The notes beneath the pieces were generated by a model that searched no databases, was not told the origin of the DNA, and saw nothing but the letters and a program-made list of their open reading frames with translations. Below are positions 41,426 through 51,800 of a stretch of 64,000 nt of DNA, piece by piece. The stretch spans positions 213,784 to 277,783 of the forward strand of contig JAVHLB010000002.1 of NCBI GenBank assembly GCA_031082425.1. Reading direction: 5' to 3'. Position numbers and translations under genes: made by a program. How positions within the stretch are numbered: position 1 is the stretch's first letter; each line of letters begins with the position of its first letter. The stretch comes from Candidatus Edwardsbacteria bacterium. GTDB lineage: Bacteria; Edwardsbacteria; AC1; EtOH8.

Positions 41426-42925
41426 TCATGGATCGGCCTGTGATGCTCGGCTCTTCTCCAGCTCCCCCCACTCCCTGATGATGGTCTGGTTGGATTTATT
41501 ATTATTATAGAATTTCTCCAGTTCCTGGGGGTCATTTATGTCCCGGGCCTTTTTTTGCACCTCCAGATATGCCATTTTCAGAAATTCCCGCGACTGCTGT
41601 TGGTTGCCCATCTTCCCCAGGATCAGGTGCCGCCGGTAGTACATCTTCTCCAGGGCCACCTCGAAGGTGGAATGCTTGGTTATCAATTCCATCGCCTGGT
41701 CGGAGTACTCCAGGGCCTTGGCCGGCTGGCCCATGGCGTCGTAAAGATCGGCCATGTTGGACAGCCCCATGCTCAGGACCGAATTGCTGTCGATCTCCCG
41801 GGCCAGGGCGATGCCTTCCAGCCCGTAGGCGACCGCCTCCTGATATTTCTTCATCCAAATGCACAGCAGGACATTTCTTATCAGTGCGTGGGCCAGATAG
41901 CCCTTGGAATTTATCTGCCGGCTCAGGTCGACCGACCTCTGGCTGCATTCGAAGGACTTTTGAAAATCCTCCTTCATGGCCCACAGGTCGGCGATGTTGC
42001 TCAGCTTGGAGATCTGCCCGTTGAGGTTGCCGGTCGAGACATCTATTTCCAGCGCCCTTTTCATGTATTCCAGCGATTGGTCATAATCGCCCAGGGTCCC
42101 CTGGAGCACCCCGATATTGTTCAGTTTTGTCGCCTGGGAGGTGATATCCCCAATGGTCCGGTCGATCTTCAGACCCTCTTGAAGCCTAACCAGCGCCTCC
42201 TGATAACGTCCCTTTCTTAACAGTATGACCCCCAGATTGTTCAAAATGTTGCTCTGCTTTTGGATATCACCCAATTGCCGGGCCTGGACCAGGGCTTCCT
42301 GGTAAAGGTCATAGGCTTGGTCCGCTTGATCTGTCCGCAACATGGCCCCGGCCACATTGGCTTTATTGGTGGCCATCTTCCGGATATCGTTGAATTTTTG
42401 GTAAACGGACATGGCCTGGCGGTAAAAGTCCATAGCCTTTTGGTTATCTCCCATCCGCCAGTAGGCCAGCCCGATATCTCCTTTGACATCGCCCGCTCTC
42501 ACTTCCATCCCCAGCGATTGGTAGATGGCCAGGGCGTTGAGCCGGTGATCTATGGCCTTGGGGTAATCGGACAGATTATAGCAGGCCTCGCCCATCAGGC
42601 CGTACATCAGGGCGGTTTTTTCCCGGTCCCCCCTATCCCGGGCCATTTCCAGTCCCTTCCGGGACAGATCCAGTGACTCCGAATATTTGGCCTTATACTT
42701 GGCAATAGCGTACTGATAATACAGGGCGTCTATCTGGTAGGCGTCGTTTTTCTCAGCCAGAACCCCCACCCGCCGGGATATCTCTTCGGATATTCTCCGG
42801 TTGGCTATTACATCGCAGACCTCCCACTGCCGCTGCCAGACGGCAAAGGGAAGGCCCTGCTCCAGGCGGCCTCCGGCCCCGGCCTCCCTGACGTTTCCTA
42901 TGATCCAGCCGCCGAGTCTGCTCAT
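41426..42925 (-). CDS. TPR-repeat protein (paralogue 2)
   Basis: 499 residues from the start I choose at 42925 (MSRLGGWIIGNVREAG), which overlaps the stop of the TauE/SafE gene as ATGA. The longer frame to 43276 is only a shadow of that gene. Tandem TPRs such as GDITSQATKLNNIGVLQGT and TGNLNGQISKLSNIADLWAM follow. It is a paralogue of 39866-41353 and of the same length. Cytoplasmic by prediction; function unknown. Confidence 0.8.
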   Translation of the reverse strand: MSRLGGWIIGNVREAGAGGRLEQGLPFAVWQRQWEVCDVIANRRISEEISRRVGVLAEKNDAYQIDALYYQYAIAKYKAKYSESLDLSRKGLEMARDRGDREKTALMYGLMGEACYNLSDYPKAIDHRLNALAIYQSLGMEVRAGDVKGDIGLAYWRMGDNQKAMDFYRQAMSVYQKFNDIRKMATNKANVAGAMLRTDQADQAYDLYQEALVQARQLGDIQKQSNILNNLGVILLRKGRYQEALVRLQEGLKIDRTIGDITSQATKLNNIGVLQGTLGDYDQSLEYMKRALEIDVSTGNLNGQISKLSNIADLWAMKEDFQKSFECSQRSVDLSRQINSKGYLAHALIRNVLLCIWMKKYQEAVAYGLEGIALAREIDSNSVLSMGLSNMADLYDAMGQPAKALEYSDQAMELITKHSTFEVALEKMYYRRHLILGKMGNQQQSREFLKMAYLEVQKKARDINDPQELEKFYNNNKSNQTIIREWGELEKSRASQADP

Positions 42926-43281
42926 TTGGTCAGGATCATTTTTACCGCGATAGCCAGCAGGAATACGCCGAATGAGCGCTGCAGCCAGGCCCCGGAGATC
43001 TTCTCGGCCAGCACCGCCCCCAGCAGCCCGCCGAAGAAAAAGCACACCGCCATCACCCCGGCCGCCTTGATGTCGACATGCCCGGCCGAATAATAACGCC
43101 AGGCCGCCAGCAGACCTATGGGCAGCAGCAGGGTGGCCAGCGAAGTGCCCTGGGCCTGGTGCTGGGAGAATTTGAACAATATCACCAGCGCCGGCACGAT
43201 CACCACCGCCCCGCCGATGCCGAACAGTCCGCTGACCACTCCGGCCAAGGCCCCCAATAACGCATATCCCAGCCAAACCAT
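42922..43281 (-). CDS. Half-size TauE/SafE (TSUP) family membrane protein
   Basis: 119 residues with four membrane segments. It includes the family signature ALAGVVSGLFGIGGAVVIVPAL, LATLLLPIGLLAAWRYY and FGGLLGAVLAEKI. Full-length TSUP transporters have two such halves (about 250 residues); this is one half and presumably works as a dimer. The substrate may be a sulfur or organic anion. Its start lies directly next to the nnr stop and its stop overlaps the TPR gene start. Confidence 0.82.
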   Translation of the reverse strand: MVWLGYALLGALAGVVSGLFGIGGAVVIVPALVILFKFSQHQAQGTSLATLLLPIGLLAAWRYYSAGHVDIKAAGVMAVCFFFGGLLGAVLAEKISGAWLQRSFGVFLLAIAVKMILTK

Positions 43282-44829
43282 CTAGCTATCCTCCATTATT
43301 TTTTTAAAAGCCCGGGGGAAATGATCGATGATGTCCCCGGCCAGCAGGCAGTATTCTGTCTTGTCTGCGGCCGCCAGGTCCCCGGCCAGCCCGTGCAGGT
43401 AGACCCCCAGCACCGCCGCCCTTTCTGCCGACAGCCCCTGGGCCAGCAGCCCGCCGATCAGCCCGGCCAGCACATCCCCCGACCCGGCGGTGGCCATGCC
43501 GCTGTTGCCGGTGGAGTTGATCCAGGCCCTCCCCTCCGGCAGGGCGGTGACGGTGGGGGCCCCCTTCAGCACTACCGTCTGGTTGAACCTCCTGGCCGCC
43601 TCCAGGGCGTATTTGAGAGGCTGGCGCTTTATCGGGGAGATGTCGGTTTTCAACAGCCGCGACAATTCCCCGTAGTGGGGGGTCAGGACCAGGTTTGCGG
43701 CGGACCCCAGCAGCTCCGGCCGGGCGGCCAGGGCATTCAGCCCGTCGGCGTCCAATACGGCCGGGATCTTGATGGACTTGACCGCCGTCCGCACCAGTTC
43801 CGCGGTCTCGGGATGGCCGGACAGGCCCGGGCCGATGACCATCGAGTCGGCTTTGTCTATCAGCTTAAGGATCCTTTCCAGCGCCGCCAGCGACAGGGTC
43901 CGGTTTCTGGTCTCCGGCAGGGGTTTGGTGATGACCTCGGTCAGCTTGGCCTCCAGGATATCGTTCAGGCTCTCGGGGACCCCCAGGCAGACCAGCCCGG
44001 CCCCGGAGCGCATGGCGGAGTTTGATGCCAGGCCGGCCGCGCCGGTCATGCCGGCCGAGCCGGCCAGCACCAGCACCGTTCCGCAGCTGCCCTTGTGGGC
44101 GTCCGGCTTTCTGGCCGGCAGCCAGTTCCTGGCCATCTGATGCCCGGCCAGGTGGACATTTATCTTTTGTTCCGCAAGGCATTTTTCGGGAAAACCGATG
44201 TCGGCCACGATCACCCTTCCGGCCAGTTCCTTCCCGGGATGAAATAAAAGGCCGGTCTTCAAAAGCCCCATGGTCACCGTGACGCTTGCCCTGACAGCGG
44301 GTCCTGTTGCCTGCCCGGTCTCACCGTCCACCCCGGAGGGAATGTCGGCCGACAAAACCTTTCGTCCGGAAGAGTTGATTGCTTCGATCGCCTGGCCCGC
44401 CAGCTTGTCGGCCGGGCCCTGGAAGCCAGTTCCGAAAATGGCATCGACCACCAGATGGGAACCGGCCAGTTCTTTTTTCAGGAAGGCCAGCCCCGCGGCC
44501 GAGACTATCTCCCTGACCTTCGATCCACTCTTGCCCAGCTTTTTGGCCTGGGTCAGGGCCTCGCCTTTGACTTGACCGATCCGTCCCAGCAAAAAAACCG
44601 TGGCCCGGAAATCTTTTTCCGCCAGCATCCTGGCGGCCGCGAAACCATCCCCCCCGTTGTTCCCCTTGCCGCAGATCAGGCAGACGCTCCGCTGGTCGCC
44701 CAGCATGGCCGCCGCCTGATCGGCCAGGGCCCGCCCGGCCTTCTCCATCAGGGCCAGCCCGGTGATTTTATATTTCTTTATGGCCCGGGCGTCTATCTCC
44801 CGCATCTGGGAAGTAGTGACTACTAACAT
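43282..44829 (-). CDS. nnr: Bifunctional NAD(P)H-hydrate epimerase / ADP-dependent dehydratase
   Basis: Repairs hydrated NAD(P)H. 515 residues. The N-terminal YjeF epimerase domain (1 to about 215) has CGKGNNGGDGFAAARML and VVDAIFGTGFQG. The C-terminal ribokinase-like dehydratase domain (about 230-505) has KGSCGTVLVLAGSAGMTGAA, VLDADGLNAL and NSTGNSGMATAGSGDVLAG. The fused form is the common one. Upstream lies acpS, about 90 bp away, on the same strand. Confidence 0.93.
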   Translation of the reverse strand: MLVVTTSQMREIDARAIKKYKITGLALMEKAGRALADQAAAMLGDQRSVCLICGKGNNGGDGFAAARMLAEKDFRATVFLLGRIGQVKGEALTQAKKLGKSGSKVREIVSAAGLAFLKKELAGSHLVVDAIFGTGFQGPADKLAGQAIEAINSSGRKVLSADIPSGVDGETGQATGPAVRASVTVTMGLLKTGLLFHPGKELAGRVIVADIGFPEKCLAEQKINVHLAGHQMARNWLPARKPDAHKGSCGTVLVLAGSAGMTGAAGLASNSAMRSGAGLVCLGVPESLNDILEAKLTEVITKPLPETRNRTLSLAALERILKLIDKADSMVIGPGLSGHPETAELVRTAVKSIKIPAVLDADGLNALAARPELLGSAANLVLTPHYGELSRLLKTDISPIKRQPLKYALEAARRFNQTVVLKGAPTVTALPEGRAWINSTGNSGMATAGSGDVLAGLIGGLLAQGLSAERAAVLGVYLHGLAGDLAAADKTEYCLLAGDIIDHFPRAFKKIMEDS

Positions 44830-44920
44830 TTCAATTTATCCTTTTTCCTTGCCCGCCAAAAAGACTGGAACTAAAAAATATTTTAGCGTCATTTTGTGTG
44901 TTTGGTGGGCAACTCCCGTA

Positions 44921-45292
44921 TTAAACTTTCTCCATCACCGCCACCGCCACCACCATGCTCCGGTCGTGGGACAGCGAGAGATGGATGGCGTATCCCTTTC
45001 CGTGTTCGGCCGCCGCTCCGTGAAGTTTTACCGTGGGACGGCTCTTTTCGTTGTCCACGATCTCTATCAGGTTGGGATGGACCCCCCGCCGGAAACCGGT
45101 CCCCAGGCACTTGGACACCGCCTCCTTGGCGGCGAACCGGGCGGCATAGCTCTGGTACTTGTTGGGGCGCCCCTGGCAGAAGGCGATCTCGGACGGGGTG
45201 TAGACCTTGTCCAGGAACCTCTGCCCCCAGCGGTTTATGGCCTGCTCGATCCTGCCGACCTCGGCGATGTCTATCCCGGTCGATGCTATCAT
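44921..45292 (-). CDS. acpS: Holo-[acyl-carrier-protein] synthase
   Basis: Transfers 4'-phosphopantetheine from CoA to ACP. 123 residues, normal length. Metal-binding residues are in GIDIAEVGRIE (Asp8) and RFAAKEAVSKCLGTG (Glu58 region), with the typical HLSLSHDRSMVVAVAVME ending. First gene of a minus-strand group with nnr and downstream genes; divergent from the epimerase gene at 45529. Confidence 0.95.
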   Translation of the reverse strand: MIASTGIDIAEVGRIEQAINRWGQRFLDKVYTPSEIAFCQGRPNKYQSYAARFAAKEAVSKCLGTGFRRGVHPNLIEIVDNEKSRPTVKLHGAAAEHGKGYAIHLSLSHDRSMVVAVAVMEKV

Positions 45293-45493
45293 AGAAAGCC
45301 GATCTCGTTCTGATGTGATTTATGGAATAATTTTTTCGCCGGTTCTTTTCCGGAAGGTCCCGATCTGCTCCGGATGGATAGAGGGGTGTCCGGTCCGGAC
45401 AGTTACCGTCAACCTCCGGCCGGTAATTGATAAATTTATCATAATCTGGCGAAATGTCAAGAAATAATATTAAAACCAGGGGCGGGGGAAATG

Positions 45494-45522
45494 TTGACAG
45501 CCGCGATGATTTAAGTTAAACT
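45494..45522 (+). promoter_or_regulatory. Promoter of the epimerase gene, suggesting a leaderless transcript
   Basis: TTGACA (45494-45499), a 17-bp spacer, TAAACT (45517-45522). The expected start of transcription, about 7 bp later, coincides with the ATG at 45529, and no ribosome-binding site is present. Confidence 0.6.
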
Positions 45523-45528
45523 AACGGG

Positions 45529-46530
45529 ATGATCAAACCGGAGGAAAAATCTTTGGCCCTGCTTACCGGGGCCAGCGGATTCATCGGCAGCCACCTGGCG
45601 GAAGGCCTTTTGGAAAAAGGCTTCCGGGTCAGGGCCCTGGTCCGGACCGCCAGCAACTTAAGATGGCTGAAAGGTCTGGACCTGGAGCTGGCCTATGGGT
45701 CGTTTGACGACCAGCCATCGCTGTATGACGCCGTCAGCGGCGCGGATTACATCTTCCACCTCGCCGCCGCCAAGTCCGGCAGCCGGGACAGGATCTTCCA
45801 CCATAATGTGGAGGCCACCGTCAACCTGGCAAAAGCCGCCATTGAAAATGCCCCCGGCATCAGGAGGTTCGTCTTCTCCTCCAGCCAGGCGGCGGCCGGG
45901 CCGTCGGACCGCCTGGAGGAGCCCCGGTGCGAGTCCCACCAATGCCGGCCCATCTCCGATTACGGCCGCAGCAAGCTGGAGGCCGAGCGGCAGTTGCTGA
46001 AATTGGCGGAGCAGATCCCCATAACCATAGTCCGCCCGCCCACTGTCTACGGTCCCCGGGACACCGATGTCCTGTTATATTTCCAATGGATAAACCGGGG
46101 GCTGGCCCTGCTGCCGGGATTCAAAAAAAGGTACGCCCACCTGATTTTTGTTGGGGACCTGGCCCAGGGGATGGTCGCCGCGGCCCGGTCCGATGCCGCC
46201 GCCGGCAAGACCTATTTCCTGTCCCACCCCCAAAGTCATTCCTGGCAGGAGATATCCTGGGCCATCGCCCGGAGCCTTAACAAGAAGCCTCTCCCGCTGA
46301 TGGTCCCGCTGGGCCTGGCCAATTTCGCGGCCCTGCTGGCCGAAGGCGGGGCTTTGGCAACCGGGGGAAACAGCATCTTCAACCGCCAGAAGGTCCGGGA
46401 GATGTCCCAAAAATACTGGACCTGCTCCCCCGGCCGGGCCCAAAAAGATTTCGGGTTCAACTGCCGTTATGATCTGAAAAGGGGCCTGGAGATCACCGCC
46501 CGGTGGTACCGGGAGAACGACTGGCTGTAG
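45529..46530 (+). CDS. NAD-dependent epimerase/dehydratase (extended SDR)
   Basis: 333 residues. It has a Rossmann motif TGASGFIGSHLAEGLL, FHLAAAKSG, the active-site FSSSQAAAG and YGRSK (YxxxK), then VRPPTVYGPRDTD. It resembles sugar-nucleotide or dihydroflavonol-4-reductase-like SDRs, and the exact substrate cannot be set. A perfect TTGACA promoter box sits so close that the message may be leaderless. A CapA-like gene follows 47 bp downstream on the same strand. Confidence 0.88.
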   Translation: MIKPEEKSLALLTGASGFIGSHLAEGLLEKGFRVRALVRTASNLRWLKGLDLELAYGSFDDQPSLYDAVSGADYIFHLAAAKSGSRDRIFHHNVEATVNLAKAAIENAPGIRRFVFSSSQAAAGPSDRLEEPRCESHQCRPISDYGRSKLEAERQLLKLAEQIPITIVRPPTVYGPRDTDVLLYFQWINRGLALLPGFKKRYAHLIFVGDLAQGMVAAARSDAAAGKTYFLSHPQSHSWQEISWAIARSLNKKPLPLMVPLGLANFAALLAEGGALATGGNSIFNRQKVREMSQKYWTCSPGRAQKDFGFNCRYDLKRGLEITARWYRENDWL

Positions 46531-46577
46531 GATTTTTTGTCTTTAAAAACATTCGATCTTGAAAGCGGTTTGAGCCT

Positions 46578-47711
46578 ATGAAAAAAACCAGGTTTTACGC
46601 CATCATCGGGCTTTCCCTAGTGCTGCCGGCCTGCGGCACCGTCCGTCTGGACCGGGCCGTTAACACCGCTCCCGATACTGTGGCCGTCGTCCTGCAACCG
46701 GCGGATACTGCCGCAACCGAGCTGGTTGTTGATGATCCGGCCCTGCCGGATTCAGCGCCCAAGGGCAACTTGACCGTCGCCGCGGTGGGCGACATCATGA
46801 TGGGCAGCTGCTATCCGGCCCCGCTGCTGCCGCCGGAGGACGGCCGGCGCTTGTTCGACGACTGCCGGGAGATCCTTGAAAAAGCCGACCTGGCCTTCGG
46901 CAATCTGGAGGGGCCGTTGTGCGATTCCGGCCAACCGGCCAAGGTGGCAAAAAATGGCAGGGCCTACGTCTTTCGCACCCCGACGTCTTTCGCTGACAAT
47001 CTGGCCCGGGCCGGGTTCGACGTGATGTCCCTGGCCAACAATCATGCCAATGATTTCGGTTCCAATGGCAGCCGGTCTACCCGCCAGGCCCTGGAAAATT
47101 CCGGCATTCAGTACACCGGCAAAGAGGGCGCTGTCGCCGAATTCAACCTAAAGGGAGTTTCCGTCGGGGTGATCGCCCTGGCCGCCGGGGCGCCTCCCCG
47201 CTCCATCGTCCATCCCGAAGAAGCGCTTAGCGAGATCGATTCCCTGGCCAGAATTTACGATATCCTGATCGTCTCGATCCATGGCGGCGGGGAGGGAAAG
47301 GCCGCCCTGCACATCAAGGACGCTCCGGAGAGATACCTTAACGAGCCGCGGGGGCGCCTGATAAAATTCTCCCATGACGCCATTGACCGGGGGGCCGATC
47401 TGATAATCGGCCACGGGCCCCATGTCCCCCGGGCCCTGGAGGTCTATCGGGACCGGCTGATAGCCTACAGCCTGGGCAATTTCTGCACCTACGGCGGCAT
47501 GAACTTGAGCGGGGAGTCCGGCTATGCCCCCCTGCTGTGGGCGGAACTTGACAGCCGGGGAAGATATCTGAGCCTCAGGGTGCATTCCTTCATTCAGGCC
47601 CGGCCCGGCGGCCCGAAAATTGACCGGATGAACCGGGCCTCCGAACTGATGCGTAAATTATCCCTCCAGGATTTTCCCCAAAGCCATCCCTACCAGGCGG
47701 AGGATCTCTGA
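46578..47711 (+). CDS. capA: CapA-family (poly-gamma-glutamate synthesis type) lipoprotein
   Basis: 377 residues. The N-terminus IIGLSLVLPACGTV carries a lipobox with Cys at about 19, so it is membrane-anchored outside the cytoplasm. The PGA_cap metallophosphatase-like domain shows VGDIMMGSCYP, AFGNLEGPLC, SLANNHANDFG, SIHGGGEG and IGHGPHVPRALEVY, retaining the metal-ligand pattern. The family includes CapA of poly-gamma-glutamate capsule systems, but no capB or capC is present here, so polymer synthesis is not implied. A bidirectional terminator follows. Confidence 0.85.
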   Translation: MKKTRFYAIIGLSLVLPACGTVRLDRAVNTAPDTVAVVLQPADTAATELVVDDPALPDSAPKGNLTVAAVGDIMMGSCYPAPLLPPEDGRRLFDDCREILEKADLAFGNLEGPLCDSGQPAKVAKNGRAYVFRTPTSFADNLARAGFDVMSLANNHANDFGSNGSRSTRQALENSGIQYTGKEGAVAEFNLKGVSVGVIALAAGAPPRSIVHPEEALSEIDSLARIYDILIVSIHGGGEGKAALHIKDAPERYLNEPRGRLIKFSHDAIDRGADLIIGHGPHVPRALEVYRDRLIAYSLGNFCTYGGMNLSGESGYAPLLWAELDSRGRYLSLRVHSFIQARPGGPKIDRMNRASELMRKLSLQDFPQSHPYQAEDL

Positions 47712-47731
47712 GTGATCGTTGATCCAATAAA

Positions 47732-47763
47732 AAAGGCCAGGAGCTATCCTGGCCTTTAAAATT
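47732..47763. terminator. Bidirectional terminator between capA and the M23 peptidase
   Basis: AAAGGCCAGGA-GCTA-TCCTGGCCTTT with A/T runs on both sides, lying between convergent genes. Confidence 0.9.
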
Positions 47764-47772
47764 TCATTGCCG

Positions 47773-48708
47773 TCAGAACATCCGGGCGGAAAGAATATAG
47801 TTGATCGGATCATTGGCCTTGTCGTTGGAAAGCACCTCATAGTGCAGGTGAGGGCCGGTGGTCCTGCCGGTGGATCCCACCAGGGCGATGACCTGGCCGC
47901 GCGACACCTTGGAGCCTTGGCTGACCCTGATCAGCGAACAATGCGCGAAGCGGGTCGTTATCCCGTAGCCGTGATCCACCTCCAGGCACAGCCCGTAATT
48001 GCCGCGGGAGCCTACCGCTTTGACCACCCCGTCGGCCGGAGCGGTGATGATGGTCCCGCCCGGAGCGGCGATATCCACCCCCTCGTGCATCCTCATTTCG
48101 CCGGTCAGGGGATCGCGCCGGTAGCCGAAATTGCTGATGATCCATCCGGGGGTGGGCTGAATGGACGGCATATGGTTCCACTTTTGCTGCTGCTGCTCAA
48201 GAGCGGCTGTCAGCTCCTGGAAACTCTCGTTCTGCAGTTTGGCCTCCCTGATAAGCCGGCCCAGGTCATCCTCCACCTCCCGGATGAAAGAGCCGGTCTT
48301 CACCGAAACCCCTTCGGGAAGCTCCTCCTGCCTGTCGCCCCCGATGCCCACCTGCCGGATGTCGGGATCAATGATCCGGAGTCCGGACATCATCCTGACC
48401 TTGGAGTCGAAATCCACGAACAACGCTATCTGCTCCTGCAGATCGGCCGATTTTGCCGCAAATTCTTTCAGTTTGGTCCTGAGTATGCGGTTTTCCACCT
48501 GTAGCTTCTGCAGCATTGAGACATCGACAATCTTGTTGATATAGCCGGTGGTTACCAGACCCAGGCCCAATAAAAGAAATAACCCAAAGCACCCCAGGCA
48601 TACCAGAAGCCATTGGGGCACCCTGACACTTACGGTATTGCCCCCGTGGTGGGGGATAAATACTATGGTAAGTTGTGTTTTTTCTTTTAGACCCATAAAC
48701 AAAAACAA
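47773..48708 (-). CDS. M23-family (LytM-type) cell wall peptidase
   Basis: 311 residues. An N-terminal membrane anchor (WLLVCLGCFGLFLLLGLGLV) is followed by a coiled coil (LQKLQVENRILRTKLKEFAAKSADLQEQI) and a C-terminal LytM domain. The zinc ligands are visible in MRMHEGVDIAAPGG and GPHLHYEVLS. Cuts or regulates cutting of peptidoglycan cross-bridges in the periplasm. Two ATGs are possible (MFLF or MGLKEK, 4 residues apart). Promoter at 48744-48773. Confidence 0.92.
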   Translation of the reverse strand: MFLFMGLKEKTQLTIVFIPHHGGNTVSVRVPQWLLVCLGCFGLFLLLGLGLVTTGYINKIVDVSMLQKLQVENRILRTKLKEFAAKSADLQEQIALFVDFDSKVRMMSGLRIIDPDIRQVGIGGDRQEELPEGVSVKTGSFIREVEDDLGRLIREAKLQNESFQELTAALEQQQQKWNHMPSIQPTPGWIISNFGYRRDPLTGEMRMHEGVDIAAPGGTIITAPADGVVKAVGSRGNYGLCLEVDHGYGITTRFAHCSLIRVSQGSKVSRGQVIALVGSTGRTTGPHLHYEVLSNDKANDPINYILSARMF

Positions 48709-48743
48709 TCGCTAGGTTTAAAATTTAAGCGATAACAATGTAC

Positions 48744-48773
48744 ACCATAGCACAGATCGGCGGTTCTTGTCAA
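48744..48773 (-). promoter_or_regulatory. Promoter of the M23 peptidase gene
   Basis: On the minus strand TTGACA (48768-48773), an 18-bp spacer, TATGGT (48744-48749), about 35 bp from the ATG. Confidence 0.65.
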
Positions 48774-48815
48774 GTAAAATATCAGCCAAACTTCATAACT
48801 TATTATGAACTTTCG

Positions 48816-51800
48816 TTACCTTACCAGGATCAGTTTCTGGGTCAAAGTGACCGCTCCGGCCGTCAGACGGTAAAAATAGATGCCCGAAGCCATACTGTTT
48901 CCCCGGCTGTCCCGGCCATCCCAATTGACTTGGTATAGGCCGGGAGCTTTCTCCCCGGAATCCAGCATTCTGATGGTCTGGCCCAGGATATTGTAGACCG
49001 TCAGGGTGACCGGTGATTTGCCGGGTATTTGGTATGATATCACGGCATTGGAACGCATGGGGTTGGGATGGCTGCGGTTAAGCCTTAAGACCCCTGAAAG
49101 TTCAGGCTCCTCCGGACGGGCGGCCACTCCGGCCGGGCTGGTCACCGAGATGTCATCGATATGCCAGCCGCTGTAATTCAGGGAATAGTCGGATGTGAAG
49201 CGGAACCTCAGCATCACCCGGGAACCCACCGGGATCCCGTTTATATCATATGATCGCTGGGTCCAGTTGCTAAGGTTTCCGGTATAGCTGGCCAGCCCGG
49301 CCCAGCTGGAGCCTCCGTCGGTGCTGTATTCCACGAAGCCGTAATCATATCCGTTTTCGATGGCATATTTGTGCCAGAACGATACCGTGGCCTGGGAGCC
49401 CACCGCGAACTCGGGGGTGATCAGGGATGAATTCATGTCGTCAAGGTAATTTTGATCGTCCCCCACCCCGCAGCGCCAGCAGGTGGTCGGGCTGTATGAG
49501 GTATATTCGGTGGTATGCCACAGATCCCCGACCTGGTATCGGTTGGTCAGAATGCTGTCCTCCACGTTGTCGTAGAAGCCGGGGCTGGCGACGGCCAGCA
49601 TAAAACTGTCATACTGAACCAGCGCACCCCCCAGGGTTTTCATCTGGAGCCTGAGCCGGGCATAGTACGGGTTTTGGGGCGGGGTCCCGAAGGTCAGCAG
49701 ATAGGGAATGACCGAGCCGCCGGCGCTGTCGGGCTGTATGTTTCCGTAGCCCGAGCTGTCGCTCACTATGGTAATATACGGATCACTGCTGGCCAGGATG
49801 GCCGTGACATTGTCCGCCGTCTGCAGCCCCGTATTCTTAAGATATACCCTCAGGCTGTCGGTCTCCCCGGGCTCGGCAAAGCCGTTGTTGTTGGCCGGGG
49901 CCGGGTCGATTATGCTGTAAGTGCTGTACCACAGCTTGGGGGCCGAGACCTTCACCGAGAAATTTGTGGTCCAGCTGTTCTCGGTATCATGGCATTCCAG
50001 GGTGAAGGGGATGACGGTCCCGTTGGTGCAGGCCGGCGAGACGGTGAATTTGTATCCCGCAGCGTACTGGGCCGAATCCCCGGAGTACACCAGGCCGAAA
50101 TTATATAAGCTGTCGGTGACGGCGGCCTGGCTGCCGGCGGTCCTCAAGGTGCCAGTGACCGTGCCGGTGGATATGACGCTGCCGTAATTTTTCACCCATA
50201 GGGGCATGATCATCGATTCCCCGGGGTTTGCCTCACCGTCGCCGTTGCCGGCCGGATCATCAATGGTGTGTTTGTAGTGCAACACACAGGGGCCGGTCAC
50301 CGAAACATTGATCTGCCCGGCATACGGCGCACAGTTATGGGCGGTGACCACCACCCCGATGCTGTCGATGACGGTGGTCACGATATCCAGCGATACATTG
50401 CCCGAGGCATCGCTGTAGCCCGAGGCCAGGACCTCTCCGTTTGATCTATAGGTCAGGCAGACCAGGGCGTTCTGCACCGCGGCCCCGGCCGTTACATTGA
50501 CATTCACCGTGGCCGGGCCCAGCGGCACCGTGGCCGGGTGGCTGACGGTCAGGGCCAGGGGCTGCCGGGTATAAAGGTCTATGGCCCCGTTGCCCAGGAT
50601 GTTGTACATCTCGAAATATCTTTTGGTCATGGGGATATTACCCCAGGTTCGGAAGTAGTCCAGCTTGGACTTTGTGGTCATGCCGCCTATCCAGGCATAA
50701 CCGCTGTCCAAGAATGCATTGTACAGCCTGCGCTGGAGGATGTCATCCTCGTCCCAATAGGAGGTTACGGATGAACCCCAATAAGCCATGGCCCCTTTAT
50801 CCGCCGCCCTTATCCAGGTCTCCCCAAAACACTCGGAATAGGTGTACTGCCCGGTCAGGCAGGCAAAGCTGGTCACCAGGGCATATTTGTCGGTATTGGC
50901 AAGGGCATTTACATTGGACTGGTAGAAGGTGGGGCCGTCCCAGTAAGTGACGGCGCCATGTCCGGTATAGGTCATGATGCCGCGGCCCTGGTTGAAGGCG
51001 TCGGACACCGGGGTGCCGGTGCCGTAATAGTAGTAAAGCGAATCGCAGGTCATGGAATGGGATCTGGCCAGGGCCATGCAGTAGTTGTTAGTGGCCTCGG
51101 CCAGACCATGATAGCTGTAATCATTGGAAGCGGTGAAATAGGCCTTCTGCATCCAAGAGTGATCGCCGGTCCAGGCCCCCTGCTGATAGCCCAGGTATTT
51201 GACTATGTAATTGTGCAACTGGACGGTGTCGGCCACCGAGATCCGGCTGACATAAAGATCCGGCAGGTAATCGGCCCCGGCCATGGTGGAATAATACAGG
51301 TCGGTGGCCGGATTATCCGCGGAGCTGGCAATATAGGCCGGGATCACATCCACATCACCCACCAGCAGGACAAAATCCGGCGGGGTCTCGCCGTCATACT
51401 GGCTTTTGATATACTGGCGGATATGACTGGTGTCGGCCCCGCCCGGGATCTCCGAGGTCCTGGTGACGAATACCCGATACCCCTTCCGGGTGTCCCAATC
51501 CACCAGCGGCGTCAAAGCGTCATAATATTCATCGCCCGCGATGATCAGCTGGTTGATGGGCAGGGTTGGAACGGCCTTGGCCGATTGGTATGTGCCGTAG
51601 TTGATCAAGGTCGATGACAGCGGGCTGTCGTATGCCGCCGAGCGGTATTTGGTTGCCATCTTCCGGGTCTGGGCTATATCGGAACCCGAAAGCTTCAGGT
51701 TTATCCGGGCCTTGGTTATCACCTTGACTTCGCCGCTGACCGGATTGTAGGCTACCGGCCAAAAAGTGACCAATACCGCCCGGTGTCCCCTCATCTGAAC

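Noticed and set aside
42926..43276. N-terminal extension of TPR paralogue 2
   Set aside because: The extra 117 residues are an out-of-frame reading of the TauE/SafE gene; the ATG at 42925 with an ATGA overlap is the better start.
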